Origin: an uncultured Opitutales bacterium
GTDB taxonomy: Bacteria; Verrucomicrobiota; Verrucomicrobiia; Opitutales; UBA2995
Length of the DNA stretch: 10,390 bases
NCBI GenBank assembly: GCA_937920335.1
Contig: CALGUT010000770.1
Location: 1-10,390 of the forward strand
Reading direction: 5' to 3'
How positions within the stretch are numbered: the first letter of the stretch is position 1; the number at the start of each line of letters is the position of its first letter. Under the pieces are notes generated by a model. That model was not told the DNA's origin, made no database searches, and saw only the letters and a program-made list of their open reading frames with translations. This document shows positions 1 to 7,800 of the stretch, in pieces. Both the position numbers and the translations under genes were made by a program.

Positions 1-24
1 GTTGTGTGTTTGTGACCATCGTAA

Positions 25-1503
25 TTATTTCTTCAGCTGTTCGAGACCACGGCGCATCGCTTCTCCGAGAGAGATATCTCCTTCACCGTAGAGCGGCGAG
101 TCAGAACCAGCGCTTCCAGGAAGCGGTTCAACGTTGGTCGTGGGTAGGTGTTTTTTCAATTTGTTTATGATATCTGTATAACCTGGATCATTTGCCAGAT
201 TCTTCCATTCATAAGGATCATGGTCATGGTCATACAATTCTTCCGATCCATCTGCATACACCGTGTAACGCCACCGCTCAGAACGCAACGAATGGTTATT
301 GGGACCGAAGGTGCACAACGCTGGAGTTTCCCACTTACGATCCGGGTTTTCCAACAATGGCTTCAAACTGACTCCTTCCAGATCCTCCCGGATGGGCAGA
401 CCACAAAGGTCTGCCAAGGTCGGAAATAAATCGATCAACCCGACGGGTCGATTCGTCCGCGCTCCCTTCGTTAATCCCGGAGCAGAAATGATCAAAGGCA
501 CACGGGTAGTCTCCTCCCAGAGGGTACGTTTCGCCCAGCGCTGCTTTTCTCCCAAATGAAAGCCATGGTCACTCCACAAAACGATGATAGTTTCCTCTGC
601 GACTCCACTCGCTTCCAAGCCTTCCAAGACCATACCCACCAGAGAATCGACAAAACTATTGGCCGCCAAATAGGCCCGAACGGCATGGCGCGCTTCGTCG
701 CTCTCAATCATGTATTCGTGACGAGGACCCGTGGGATTCAATGTGAGTTGCTTCGCAATCTCGGGAATATCGTCTCGATCATCTGGGCGTGCCGCCGGCA
801 ATTGAACACCTCCTAACGGGTATAGATCGAACCATTTTTTGGAGGCATAAATTGGCACATGCGGAAGCGCAAACCCAACGGCTAAGAAAAACGGTTCTTC
901 TTTCTGAGCCAGTTCCGGAAGGACACCAGCCGCCCATTCCGCCGTTTTATAGTCCCGCATCTCTGAATCTTCCACATCCACTTCACCCCAATCCCAGCCT
1001 GGATGGCTGCCGGGCAATGTGTAGCGGATTTTTTCGGCTGGTTTTCTCCAACCTCTGGACGGTTCTATATGGTCGAATGAGGCTTCATCGGTTTTGCCAT
1101 GAAAGATCTTTCCCATCGTGGCCGCATAATAACCCTCTTTGCGGAAATACTGAAATAGGGTCTCCTCATTCTTGGTTCCATCTACAGCCCGAAAGTTCGG
1201 CGCGAGAAAATACATACCCGTAGTCGACGGTAGTTTCCCCAGAATCAGGCTCACTCGTGACGGATTACAGATCGGGGCCTGACAATGAGCATTGGAGAAC
1301 AACACGCCGCGCTCAGCCAATCGATCCATATGGGGGGTTTGCACCTGAGGGTGTCCCTCATACACACCGACCCAATCATTCATGTCGTCAATCGCTATGA
1401 ATAGTATGTTCGGCTTTGCACGCGCCGACACCGTTAAGCTTAGTACGCAACCCAAAGCAAAGGCTGCGAAAAAATTTCTGAGAATTAAAGTGGGGTTTTT
1501 CAA
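25..1503 (-). CDS. Secreted S1-type sulfatase, iduronate-2-sulfatase-like
   Basis: A formylglycine-dependent sulfatase of 492 residues, complete, that would hydrolyse sulfate esters, probably on a glycan. Residues 1-29 form a Sec signal peptide ending SARA. The sulfatase core follows: PNILFIAIDD (Asp39, Asp40 as metal ligands), CNPSR at 79-83 (Cys79 is the residue converted to formylglycine), MGKIFHGK around 131-137, and SDHGFHLGEKQRW at 311-323 (Asp312, His313, Lys320). The motif spacing and the NPSR variant resemble iduronate-2-sulfatase-like bacterial enzymes; substrate cannot be read from sequence. The start codon is TTG: no ATG lies in frame nearby upstream, and an AGGA ribosome site sits 9 nt before it. 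It is the third gene of a minus-strand operon, 11 nt after the DUF1552 gene. No maturase (FGE or anSME) is in the window. Family assignment is secure; specificity is inference. Confidence 0.95.
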   Translation of the reverse strand: MKNPTLILRNFFAAFALGCVLSLTVSARAKPNILFIAIDDMNDWVGVYEGHPQVQTPHMDRLAERGVLFSNAHCQAPICNPSRVSLILGKLPSTTGMYFLAPNFRAVDGTKNEETLFQYFRKEGYYAATMGKIFHGKTDEASFDHIEPSRGWRKPAEKIRYTLPGSHPGWDWGEVDVEDSEMRDYKTAEWAAGVLPELAQKEEPFFLAVGFALPHVPIYASKKWFDLYPLGGVQLPAARPDDRDDIPEIAKQLTLNPTGPRHEYMIESDEARHAVRAYLAANSFVDSLVGMVLEGLEASGVAEETIIVLWSDHGFHLGEKQRWAKRTLWEETTRVPLIISAPGLTKGARTNRPVGLIDLFPTLADLCGLPIREDLEGVSLKPLLENPDRKWETPALCTFGPNNHSLRSERWRYTVYADGSEELYDHDHDPYEWKNLANDPGYTDIINKLKKHLPTTNVEPLPGSAGSDSPLYGEGDISLGEAMRRGLEQLKK

Positions 1504-1512
1504 ATAGGGTGT

Positions 1513-1517
1513 TCCTA
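1513..1517 (-). promoter_or_regulatory. RBS for the TTG-started sulfatase, overlapping the upstream stop codon
   Basis: On the minus strand TAGGA contains the TAG stop of the DUF1552 gene (1515-1517) and gives an AGGA Shine-Dalgarno core 9 nt ahead of the TTG at 1503-1501. It supports the TTG start and suggests translational coupling between the two genes. It is the clearest Shine-Dalgarno-like element before any gene in the window. Confidence 0.6.
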
Positions 1518-2942
1518 GGCTCGTATTTTATCCACGAATACACGGTCGCGATCAGCTGGTCCTAGCTTATGATCGATACCCATACCTTGGAGCATGCTAT
1601 TATACACGTCAATTCCTTCCGCCGAGACATCCATAACCTGCCCCGTCTTAAATCGACCGTTCGCACCCGAAATTGCATGAAATACACCTGACAACTCGCG
1701 TTTGACATCGGAGTGACGCCCATCGCCTGACTCGGTTGAAACTGTGATCATGGTATTTTCAAGAATCGATTTACCATTACCTTCCACACAATCCGGTTCA
1801 TCCAGGCGTTTTAGGAAATAGGCAACCTCACGCATCTTCATGTGCGCATGAGCCCGTAATGCTTCATTTTCCTTTTTTTCGTTAAACTTATGCCACCATT
1901 CATGACTACAGCCACCGGACCCTGTCTTGTTATGCTGAGCAGCGTCATCGAACGTGAAGATTTTCCGTCCGTTGTATTCATAATCACCCTTCATGCGCAG
2001 GCGCTCACCAGCCGCTAAAAAGGTAAGTGCTCCAAAACGGGCTTTATCAGTCTGAATAGCCAAGGCGTAGAGATCAGCCATCAAACGCCATTCGGTAACC
2101 AGGTCGTCAAGTATCATGTCAAGTCCTTCACCTCCCGGATCAGCTTCACCCCCATGCTTGATTCTGGATGCAGGCGGCATGGCTGGACCCTCGTTATTCA
2201 AGTCCCGATGAGAATACGCCCGCTGCTCAAACTCACGAACACGATCCAGATGATCGGCAACTCTCGCTTTTGATTGGGCACCCAACGGCGAACGCTGACC
2301 GGTATAAAACTTATATTGATTCACTACTGAATCGAGGACGCTCCGTTTCAAATGTAGATCTCTTGCCGTCATCCCCTCAGGCAAATCGACGGAACCAAAA
2401 ACCCGTTCAAACAGGTCTCTGGGTCGCTCCTGCATGGTAGCCGCCACCGTTCCGTCCATATTATAAGTGTGGACATACCGGCTGACTCGGCTGCGGCGGA
2501 AGTAGGTTCCCCCAGCGAGTGTTGGAACGATCCCCGACGGCAATCCGTTTGGGTAATGATAGTTCCGAACGACCTGATCAATGGAAGGGCCTCCGGACTT
2601 AGCTTCACCCGCTGGGGCCTCAGCCGTAAAGGAAGCGGACGCACCGTCAAAGTGCGCATTGATACCCGTGCCGTCTGCGCGCACTTGATCGACATTCCGC
2701 ATGATCAATAGTTTGTCGCCCAGGTCCTTTAAAGGCTCCAACACTCCATCAAAGCCTTCCGCCTGAAGCGGGGCCGGAATACCGAGTCCAAAGAATACAT
2801 TAAAGGCACGCACCGGAACTTGAACAGACTTCGATGCCGCCGTAGCCGAACTGACCAACATCTCTTCCATAAACGGTAATCCAACGGCCACGGTACCCAA
2901 TCCCTTGAGCATCGTCCGACGACTGATATTTCTTTGATTCAT
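1515..2942 (-). CDS. Tat-exported DUF1552 (HXXSHH-family) protein
   Basis: A 475-residue protein of the DUF1552 family (PF07586), which has no established biochemical role. The N-terminus has a twin-arginine signal, SRRTMLK at 7-13, then a hydrophobic stretch to about residue 36, so it should be exported folded. Family-like features are the opening RAFNVFFGLGIPAP, the LIMRNVDQ segment near 79-86, HFDGASASF near 97-105, and a C-terminal block ILENTMITVSTESGDGRH (393-410). The family's HXXSHH region appears in a variant form, GGCSHEWWH at 343-351, keeping Ser346-His347. The ATG is 1 nt after the TAA stop of the DUF1592 gene, an arrangement typical of coupled translation, and the sulfatase follows 11 nt downstream. 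DUF1552 and DUF1592 proteins are frequent neighbours in Planctomycetota and Verrucomicrobiota and are presumed partners. Family call is strong; function unknown. Confidence 0.9.
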   Translation of the reverse strand: MNQRNISRRTMLKGLGTVAVGLPFMEEMLVSSATAASKSVQVPVRAFNVFFGLGIPAPLQAEGFDGVLEPLKDLGDKLLIMRNVDQVRADGTGINAHFDGASASFTAEAPAGEAKSGGPSIDQVVRNYHYPNGLPSGIVPTLAGGTYFRRSRVSRYVHTYNMDGTVAATMQERPRDLFERVFGSVDLPEGMTARDLHLKRSVLDSVVNQYKFYTGQRSPLGAQSKARVADHLDRVREFEQRAYSHRDLNNEGPAMPPASRIKHGGEADPGGEGLDMILDDLVTEWRLMADLYALAIQTDKARFGALTFLAAGERLRMKGDYEYNGRKIFTFDDAAQHNKTGSGGCSHEWWHKFNEKKENEALRAHAHMKMREVAYFLKRLDEPDCVEGNGKSILENTMITVSTESGDGRHSDVKRELSGVFHAISGANGRFKTGQVMDVSAEGIDVYNSMLQGMGIDHKLGPADRDRVFVDKIRA

Positions 2943-2943
2943 C

Positions 2944-5013
2944 TTAGTTAAGGGTAGTTTCTGAAGGTTCTGTGCGAGTCGTTTGAACCAACTCGCTCAT
3001 GACCAAAGAGGAGATAACACTGCTATAAGAGCCACCTTCTTTTTTGGCCGTTTCGTGTATACTGTCAAGAATAGGCGCGTCTTCGAGTGTGAGCGGACGG
3101 CCTAACGCCCACTGGGCCACCTTCCACGTGAGTGTCTTACTAACACGGTCACTCTCTGCGAGCAGATCTGCCAGCTGAGATACTGTTTGGTAGGAAACGG
3201 GCTCACGGGCACCTGGCACGATAAGCTCACCGTCTTCACGAAGTTCGTTACCGTGCTCGTCTTCATTATGAAACGCACCCACACCATCAAATTTTTCAAA
3301 CGCAAACGCCAACGGCTCGAATCGCTCGTGACAACCGCCACAGGAGTTATCGTTTATTCGCATCATTGAAACCATCCGGTTGGATTGCCCCGGGCTTGCA
3401 GGAACCGGCGTCGTATCTAATCCTGGTGGCGGTGGTTTCACAGTGCCCCGAAGCAGGTCATGCAACACGAACAGACCGCGAGTCACCATCGAGGCCTCGT
3501 CGCCACCAACTGTAAGCACACTCCCTTGAGTCAACAAACCTCCTCGATGAGCGTTATCCTGCAACTCATACTTCGACATTCCGTTTTCAACGATCGTCGC
3601 ATCCGCAGTTATCAATCCGTAATGCTCAGCCAGTTCAGGAGTCGCAAATGTCAATTGGGCGTTCATCAGATCTCCCAGCGGCCGATTCTGCTTCCAGACA
3701 ATCTCCTCAAAAAACGTTAACGTCTCAGCGCGCATGTCTTTCGCCAAAGCGGGATCCCATCTAGGAAATTTATCTTTGTTAGGCCTCAGGTTATCCAACC
3801 GCCCAAGGTTGAGCCATTCATAGATAAACTGTGAAGAATGAGTGATCGCCCGGTCGTCTTTCAACATACGATCAACCTGCTCCTGAAGCACAAATGGATA
3901 TTTCAATTCGCCTTTGTCGGCGACCTTGAGAAGTTCCTCATCAGGAGGACCGCCCCAAATCGTGTAGCTCAGTCGAGAAGCGAGCTCGAACTCTCTCACT
4001 GGCAATACGGACCCGTCCCCACTTTGCTTTTCGACCCGGTAGATAAAACGAGGTGACTGAAGCATGGCCTCCAACATCAACGCGACTGCTTCTTCCTTCG
4101 TCCCGCCAGCGCTGGCTACAGTAGTAGAAATACCCCGAAAACCCACGATCTCCGATTTCTCCAACGGTCCTCGCAACAACCACTTTCCCATCGATTCCAA
4201 AAGATTACCCATATCGGCATCCGTGAATTTCAGGTTCTTGTAGAAGCGGTTGGCAAACTCCAAGACGTCCATTCGCTCGACAATCGTACCGGCAAGGGAG
4301 GCATACGCTTGAACGTGTCCCAGATCAACATTCAGGTTGTAGGCCGTGTTGCTAAATCCATCCGCGCGTTTATCAGGAGGCAGAAACTCGCGGGCTTTTT
4401 TCTCAATATCAACGCCCGTAGCGCGATAGACGGTTTCTACATACTCATTGACGGTCAACCGGCGTATCCAGTTTTCACCGGTTGGCTCTTTTTCATAAAC
4501 GGCAGGGTCAATCCAATCCACAGTCCAGTCGGCTCCGTCATTGATCCAGTCTTTTAGAATATCTTTCTCCTCCTGGGATAGCGGAGGGCGGTCTTCCGGC
4601 ATATCGTCAAAATACACGGATTCCCATAAATTACTCATTTCCGCATCACCCGGAATAATGGCTTCTCCACTATCACCACCTAAGAACGCAGCCTCCTTTC
4701 GTGACAAATCCAAGGCCCCTTCCCTGGAAGTCGAATCGTGGCACTCCAGACACTGTTGTGCCAAAAGAGGGGCAACTTTGGACTGGAAAAAATCTGACTT
4801 CTGGGACACACTTCCATGCTCACCAATGACTGGGATCGGCGCCCCTTCTTCCGCCCAATCCAGAACTTTACTACGCTGCTCAGAATCTAACGTGTTCAGA
4901 ATGGGCTGAATATCACGGGTAAAGTCGATGCCGTCCTTCTTGTTTTTCTGCGCCGACAGACTCACGCAGCCGATTAGAAGCACACTCAATAGGTAGGGGA
5001 AATATCTATTCAT
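2944..5013 (-). CDS. DUF1592-family Planctomycete-cytochrome protein (PSCyt1/DUF1587/1595/1592/1588/1585)
   Basis: A 689-residue exported multidomain protein. Residues 1-16 resemble a lipoprotein signal (LLIGC, Cys16). Residues 29-62 look like the two ends of an extra cytochrome-type domain (FTRDIQPIL and WAEEGAPIP) with no heme motif between them. Residues 75-165 are a Planctomycete cytochrome C domain with CLECH at 88-92 and DMPEDRPPLS near 137-146. Then come DUF1587 (about 185-247), a short DUF1595 (about 255-328), DUF1592 (about 337-460), DUF1588 (about 489-590) with a second CxxCH motif, CGGCH at 558-562, and DUF1585 (about 600-680). Two CxxCH motifs suggest covalent heme binding and electron transfer, but this is not established for the family. 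It is first in the operon, 1 nt before DUF1552. No clear Shine-Dalgarno precedes the ATG. Domain edges are estimates by eye. Confidence 0.92.
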   Translation of the reverse strand: MNRYFPYLLSVLLIGCVSLSAQKNKKDGIDFTRDIQPILNTLDSEQRSKVLDWAEEGAPIPVIGEHGSVSQKSDFFQSKVAPLLAQQCLECHDSTSREGALDLSRKEAAFLGGDSGEAIIPGDAEMSNLWESVYFDDMPEDRPPLSQEEKDILKDWINDGADWTVDWIDPAVYEKEPTGENWIRRLTVNEYVETVYRATGVDIEKKAREFLPPDKRADGFSNTAYNLNVDLGHVQAYASLAGTIVERMDVLEFANRFYKNLKFTDADMGNLLESMGKWLLRGPLEKSEIVGFRGISTTVASAGGTKEEAVALMLEAMLQSPRFIYRVEKQSGDGSVLPVREFELASRLSYTIWGGPPDEELLKVADKGELKYPFVLQEQVDRMLKDDRAITHSSQFIYEWLNLGRLDNLRPNKDKFPRWDPALAKDMRAETLTFFEEIVWKQNRPLGDLMNAQLTFATPELAEHYGLITADATIVENGMSKYELQDNAHRGGLLTQGSVLTVGGDEASMVTRGLFVLHDLLRGTVKPPPPGLDTTPVPASPGQSNRMVSMMRINDNSCGGCHERFEPLAFAFEKFDGVGAFHNEDEHGNELREDGELIVPGAREPVSYQTVSQLADLLAESDRVSKTLTWKVAQWALGRPLTLEDAPILDSIHETAKKEGGSYSSVISSLVMSELVQTTRTEPSETTLN

Positions 5014-5043
5014 AAAAAAGGGAGAGAAGGCCTTGCAGCCTCT

Positions 5044-5103
5044 GGATCTGGGTAAACTGAATCGCTAACTAAGCATACAGATAAGCCGAATTCAACCAGA
5101 TCC
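5044..5103 (-). repeat. Imperfect inverted repeat in the leader of the DUF1592 operon
   Basis: GGATCTGG (5044-5051) and CCAGATCC (5096-5103) are perfect 8-bp arms; inside them TGAATCG and CGAATTCA can extend the pairing imperfectly. The structure ends about 30 nt upstream of the DUF1592 start codon and would form a hairpin in a leader transcript. No T-run follows on the minus strand, so it does not look like an intrinsic terminator. The rest of the 204-nt gap (5014-5217) shows no gene and no convincing promoter or terminator. Confidence 0.35.
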
Positions 5104-5217
5104 GTTCTAAATCGAAACGCGATCTACTACTGGGACGAGCTTCCAAAAAAAACTCAATAAAACTCCATTTTCAGTACTTTCCATCCTACCAACCGCAGGA
5201 CGTTCCTAACAAAGCCA

Positions 5218-6171
5218 CTAGAACAGAATTTCTACAGCCTCGCGAAACGAAGGACCCGCTACATCTCCGTGATCAACATCATAAGAACGCCGCAGGATGC
5301 TCAGCCCCAAATAACTTCGAGCGTTCAACCGATTCTCAAACTCATTAACGACCCCATTATTATTAAAGGCTCCCTGTGCACTTGATAAGAATAACGTCGC
5401 GTTCAAGGTCGAACTCGCCTCAAAGCGCGTTTGCTCCAATTGATCTAGATAATCGGGGTCCCACCAAAAACTTCCATCAAAGGACAAGTAGTTTTTAAAA
5501 AAAGGCATCTCAACATCATCCATTAGCAAGACAAGCCCCACTAACAAACCGCCGACTGAGGTACCACAGATAGTCCTCTCCTCAGGATCGACCCGACAAT
5601 ATGACTCGAAAAACGGCAGAAACTCAGTCACCAGAAACTGGTAATAGTCGGACGACCCTGGCGAGGTGTAATCGATCAAACGACGGTCTAAAGGACCTTC
5701 GTCGATTCCAACAAGAATCACCTCCTTGCCCTGAGCGACAATTGCTTCCCGGTATTCATCAAACAACCATTGCCCATCGGTCGCATAGATCACCGGGTAC
5801 GACTTAGATCCTTGATGGTAGCCAGGAGGAACCTAAACACGATAAGGATACTCGATCCCGGTCGTTTCCGAATGGTAAGTATCGGGAATAATCTCAGAAA
5901 CCTGAAAGAACTGGCCGGCCGGGAACGTTGGTGTCTCGAATAACTCCTCGTTGCCGGAGCCCACCAAGGTTTCGCCAACTGGCTGCCAATCCCTAAGATC
6001 CTCACTTTGAAGGAGTTCATAGGCCTGGTTCTCTTGGCTTAAAAATAGGATTTTGGCGGAAAATTCCCCTTCAGGCTCCTCGATCAACTCCACCTTCGAA
6101 TCAATGAATCCGAAGCACGCCAACGGCACTAACAAGGACCATAGGACTAATAACCGAAAATCAGAATGCAT
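5218..6171 (-). pseudogene. Secreted esterase (PF00756-like alpha/beta hydrolase) interrupted by an in-frame amber codon
   Basis: One reading frame of 317 codons plus stop, broken by a single TAG at 5835-5833 (codon 113); both halves are in the same frame. Residues 1-21 are a Sec-type signal peptide. About 25-95 form a small beta domain with the pattern SEDLRDWQPVGE ... FFQVSE, which recurs in verrucomicrobial secreted proteins. From about 103 an esterase-D/enterobactin-esterase-like hydrolase begins, reading GIEYPYRV-stop-VPPGYHQGSKSYPVIYA, where a tyrosine is expected at the stop. The nucleophile elbow is GTSVGG (Ser205), FDGSFWWD follows near 231-238, and the likely catalytic His is in VDHGDV (His301). 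All core motifs remain, so the lesion looks recent, or is a sequencing error or readthrough. If translated separately, the 3' part could start only at GTG 5793 and would lack the signal and first strands. Carbohydrate deacylation is a plausible role by context. Confidence 0.85.
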
Positions 6172-6352
6172 AATAGCGGACAGAATAGACCAAAAGGAAG
6201 TGTCTAAAAAACGACGGTCGTGAACAGTAAAATTTGAAGGCTAAATTATTTCGAATGAATAAGAAGTTCGCTCGGAATCAAAAGAAACAATTACTCCTCC
6301 GCAAAGTTTCCCAGTTCATAGCTCTCGATCAATCAAAGACTGGCAGAATTAT

Positions 6353-6413
6353 CGATATCGCTAAAATTTACGCGAAAATAGCGTAGTCTTTTCCGATCGG
6401 AATCTTTTATAGT
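6353..6413 (+). promoter_or_regulatory. Candidate promoter/operator with palindromes upstream of the oxidoreductase operon
   Basis: The 296-nt divergent region 6172-6467 has no gene. Near its right side it holds the palindrome CGATATCG (6353-6360), an inverted repeat CGCTA/TAGCG (6359-6363 and 6379-6383), and a perfect 12-bp palindrome TTCCGATCGGAA (6391-6402). A -10-like TATAGT lies at 6408-6413; the best -35 partner, TAGTCT at 6384-6389 with an 18-nt spacer, matches consensus at only 3 of 6 positions. The 12-bp palindrome falls between these boxes, where a repressor would block polymerase. No good promoter was seen for the divergent esterase. Weak evidence overall. Confidence 0.35.
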
Positions 6414-6467
6414 GAAATTTATAAACACAAGAGAACGAATCCCGCTAAGATTACCCCAATCACACTT

Positions 6468-7787
6468 ATGAAAATGAATATACATTCCATCACCCGCCGC
6501 AAATTTATTAAGACCACCGGAGCAGCCGGAGTTGCGTCCCTATTATCCACTCTTCCCGCCGTTCATGGCGCTCACCACAAGGACAAAATCAAGGTCGGTC
6601 TGATCGGTCTTGGCGGCCGGGGAACAGGAGCAGGGATTATCGACTGCGCCACAGCAGATCCTAATATCGAGCTGGTGGCCATGGGGGACCTTTTCGAAGA
6701 TCACTTGAATCAGGCAAAGGACCGTATCAAACGTAATATGGCCAAGCGCGAACTGCCTTTTGACAAGATCTACAAAGTCACAAAGGAAACCATGTTCCAC
6801 GGATTTGACGCCTACCAGAAGGTCATCGATTGTGACGTGGACCTTATTATTCTCACGACCCCACCGGTCTTCCGCCCGATCCACTTCAAAGCGGCCGTAG
6901 AAGCCGGCAAACACTGTTTCATTGAAAAACCGGTAGCGGTCGATCCAGCAGGCGTAAAAGACATCATCGCCACGTCGAAGCTCGCCAAGAAAAAGGGACT
7001 GACGGTTGTAGCCGGAACCCAGATGCGCAGAGCCCGGCACTACCACGCACTCATCGAACAAATTCGAAATGGTTCCATGGGAGAAATCACAAGTGGCCAA
7101 TCGACCCGAATGGGAGGTGCTATGCTCACTTGGAGAGAGGACGAAGCAGTCCGCCGTCCAGAATGGTCGGACATGGAGTGGCAACTGCGTCGCTGGTTAT
7201 TTACAACTTGGTCCTCCGGGGATTTCCTCGTAGAGCAACACGTGCACAATCTCGACATTGTGGACTGGATTATGGATTCGCACCCGACTCAGGTAACAGG
7301 CTTCGGAGGACGCCAATCTCGAACAGGCGATGCTTTTCCCAATGCTTGGGATCATGTTTCATTAGAGTATGAATACCCCAATGGCGCTCGAATCTCACAC
7401 CTGGGTGCACAGATCGACGGTATCAGCAATCGCAACGATCTCGTCATGGCGGGAACCAAAGGTACGATGAATGCCAGCTTCGCCAACGCTACTATTCACG
7501 GGAAATCGAAATGGAAGTACGACGGCCCTACGCCCAACCCAGCTGTCGAAGAATACCGCGACGCGCTTCACTCCATCAAAAATTCAGACGCTATCAATGA
7601 AGGTGAGCGTATTGCCCAAAGTACGATGACTGCGATCCTGGGCCGCATGGCCGCTTACTCTGGACGGTCGTTAAAGTGGGACTGGGCTATGAATGCATCG
7701 AAACTCGACCTGACTCCTAAAACATGGAAATTCGGCGAACATCCTCTAGCTGAAGTCGCGGTGCCAGGCGTCACTAAATTAATCTAA
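6468..7787 (+). CDS. Tat-exported Gfo/Idh/MocA-family oxidoreductase (first of pair)
   Basis: A 439-residue member of the Gfo/Idh/MocA family, NAD(P)-dependent enzymes acting mostly on sugars or cyclitols. A twin-arginine signal, TRRKFIK at 9-15, is followed by a hydrophobic stretch to about residue 33. The Rossmann domain starts IKVGLIGLGGRG (41-52), with the acidic end of the second strand at Asp74. The family motif EKP is at 153-155 (Lys154 likely catalytic), and the second domain has EQHVHNLD at 256-263, with His260 and Asp263 in the usual active-site helix. It heads a plus-strand operon. The ATG at 6468 is used because no upstream start fits; ATG 6474 is an alternative two codons later, and no Shine-Dalgarno is visible. 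Some exported relatives are GH109-type glycosidases using bound NAD, so hydrolysis rather than net oxidation is possible. Substrate unknown. Confidence 0.93.
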   Translation: MKMNIHSITRRKFIKTTGAAGVASLLSTLPAVHGAHHKDKIKVGLIGLGGRGTGAGIIDCATADPNIELVAMGDLFEDHLNQAKDRIKRNMAKRELPFDKIYKVTKETMFHGFDAYQKVIDCDVDLIILTTPPVFRPIHFKAAVEAGKHCFIEKPVAVDPAGVKDIIATSKLAKKKGLTVVAGTQMRRARHYHALIEQIRNGSMGEITSGQSTRMGGAMLTWREDEAVRRPEWSDMEWQLRRWLFTTWSSGDFLVEQHVHNLDIVDWIMDSHPTQVTGFGGRQSRTGDAFPNAWDHVSLEYEYPNGARISHLGAQIDGISNRNDLVMAGTKGTMNASFANATIHGKSKWKYDGPTPNPAVEEYRDALHSIKNSDAINEGERIAQSTMTAILGRMAAYSGRSLKWDWAMNASKLDLTPKTWKFGEHPLAEVAVPGVTKLI

Positions 7788-7800
7788 CCTTCTTTCTCAT

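Noticed and set aside
225..240. Short tandem repeat catggt/catggt
   Set aside because: It encodes DHDHD in the sulfatase C-terminal LYDHxxDPxEW block; ordinary coding sequence, too short to be a meaningful repeat.
789..1223. Open frame of 144 codons on the plus strand
   Set aside because: It lies inside the minus-strand sulfatase, opposite conserved parts of it, and its translation resembles no family.
5027..5034. AAGGCCTT palindrome close to the DUF1592 start codon
   Set aside because: Only 8 bp, does not extend, and no promoter is recognisable around it; likely chance.
5790..6020. Frame-shifted minus-strand ORF crossing the amber site, considered as evidence for a frameshift in the esterase
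   Set aside because: Both esterase halves are in one frame (13 sense codons lie between the TAG and GTG 5793), so a nonsense change and not an indel explains the break.
6543..7184. Open frame of 213 codons on the minus strand
   Set aside because: It lies opposite the first Gfo/Idh/MocA gene and shows no domain; a by-product of codon use on the real strand.
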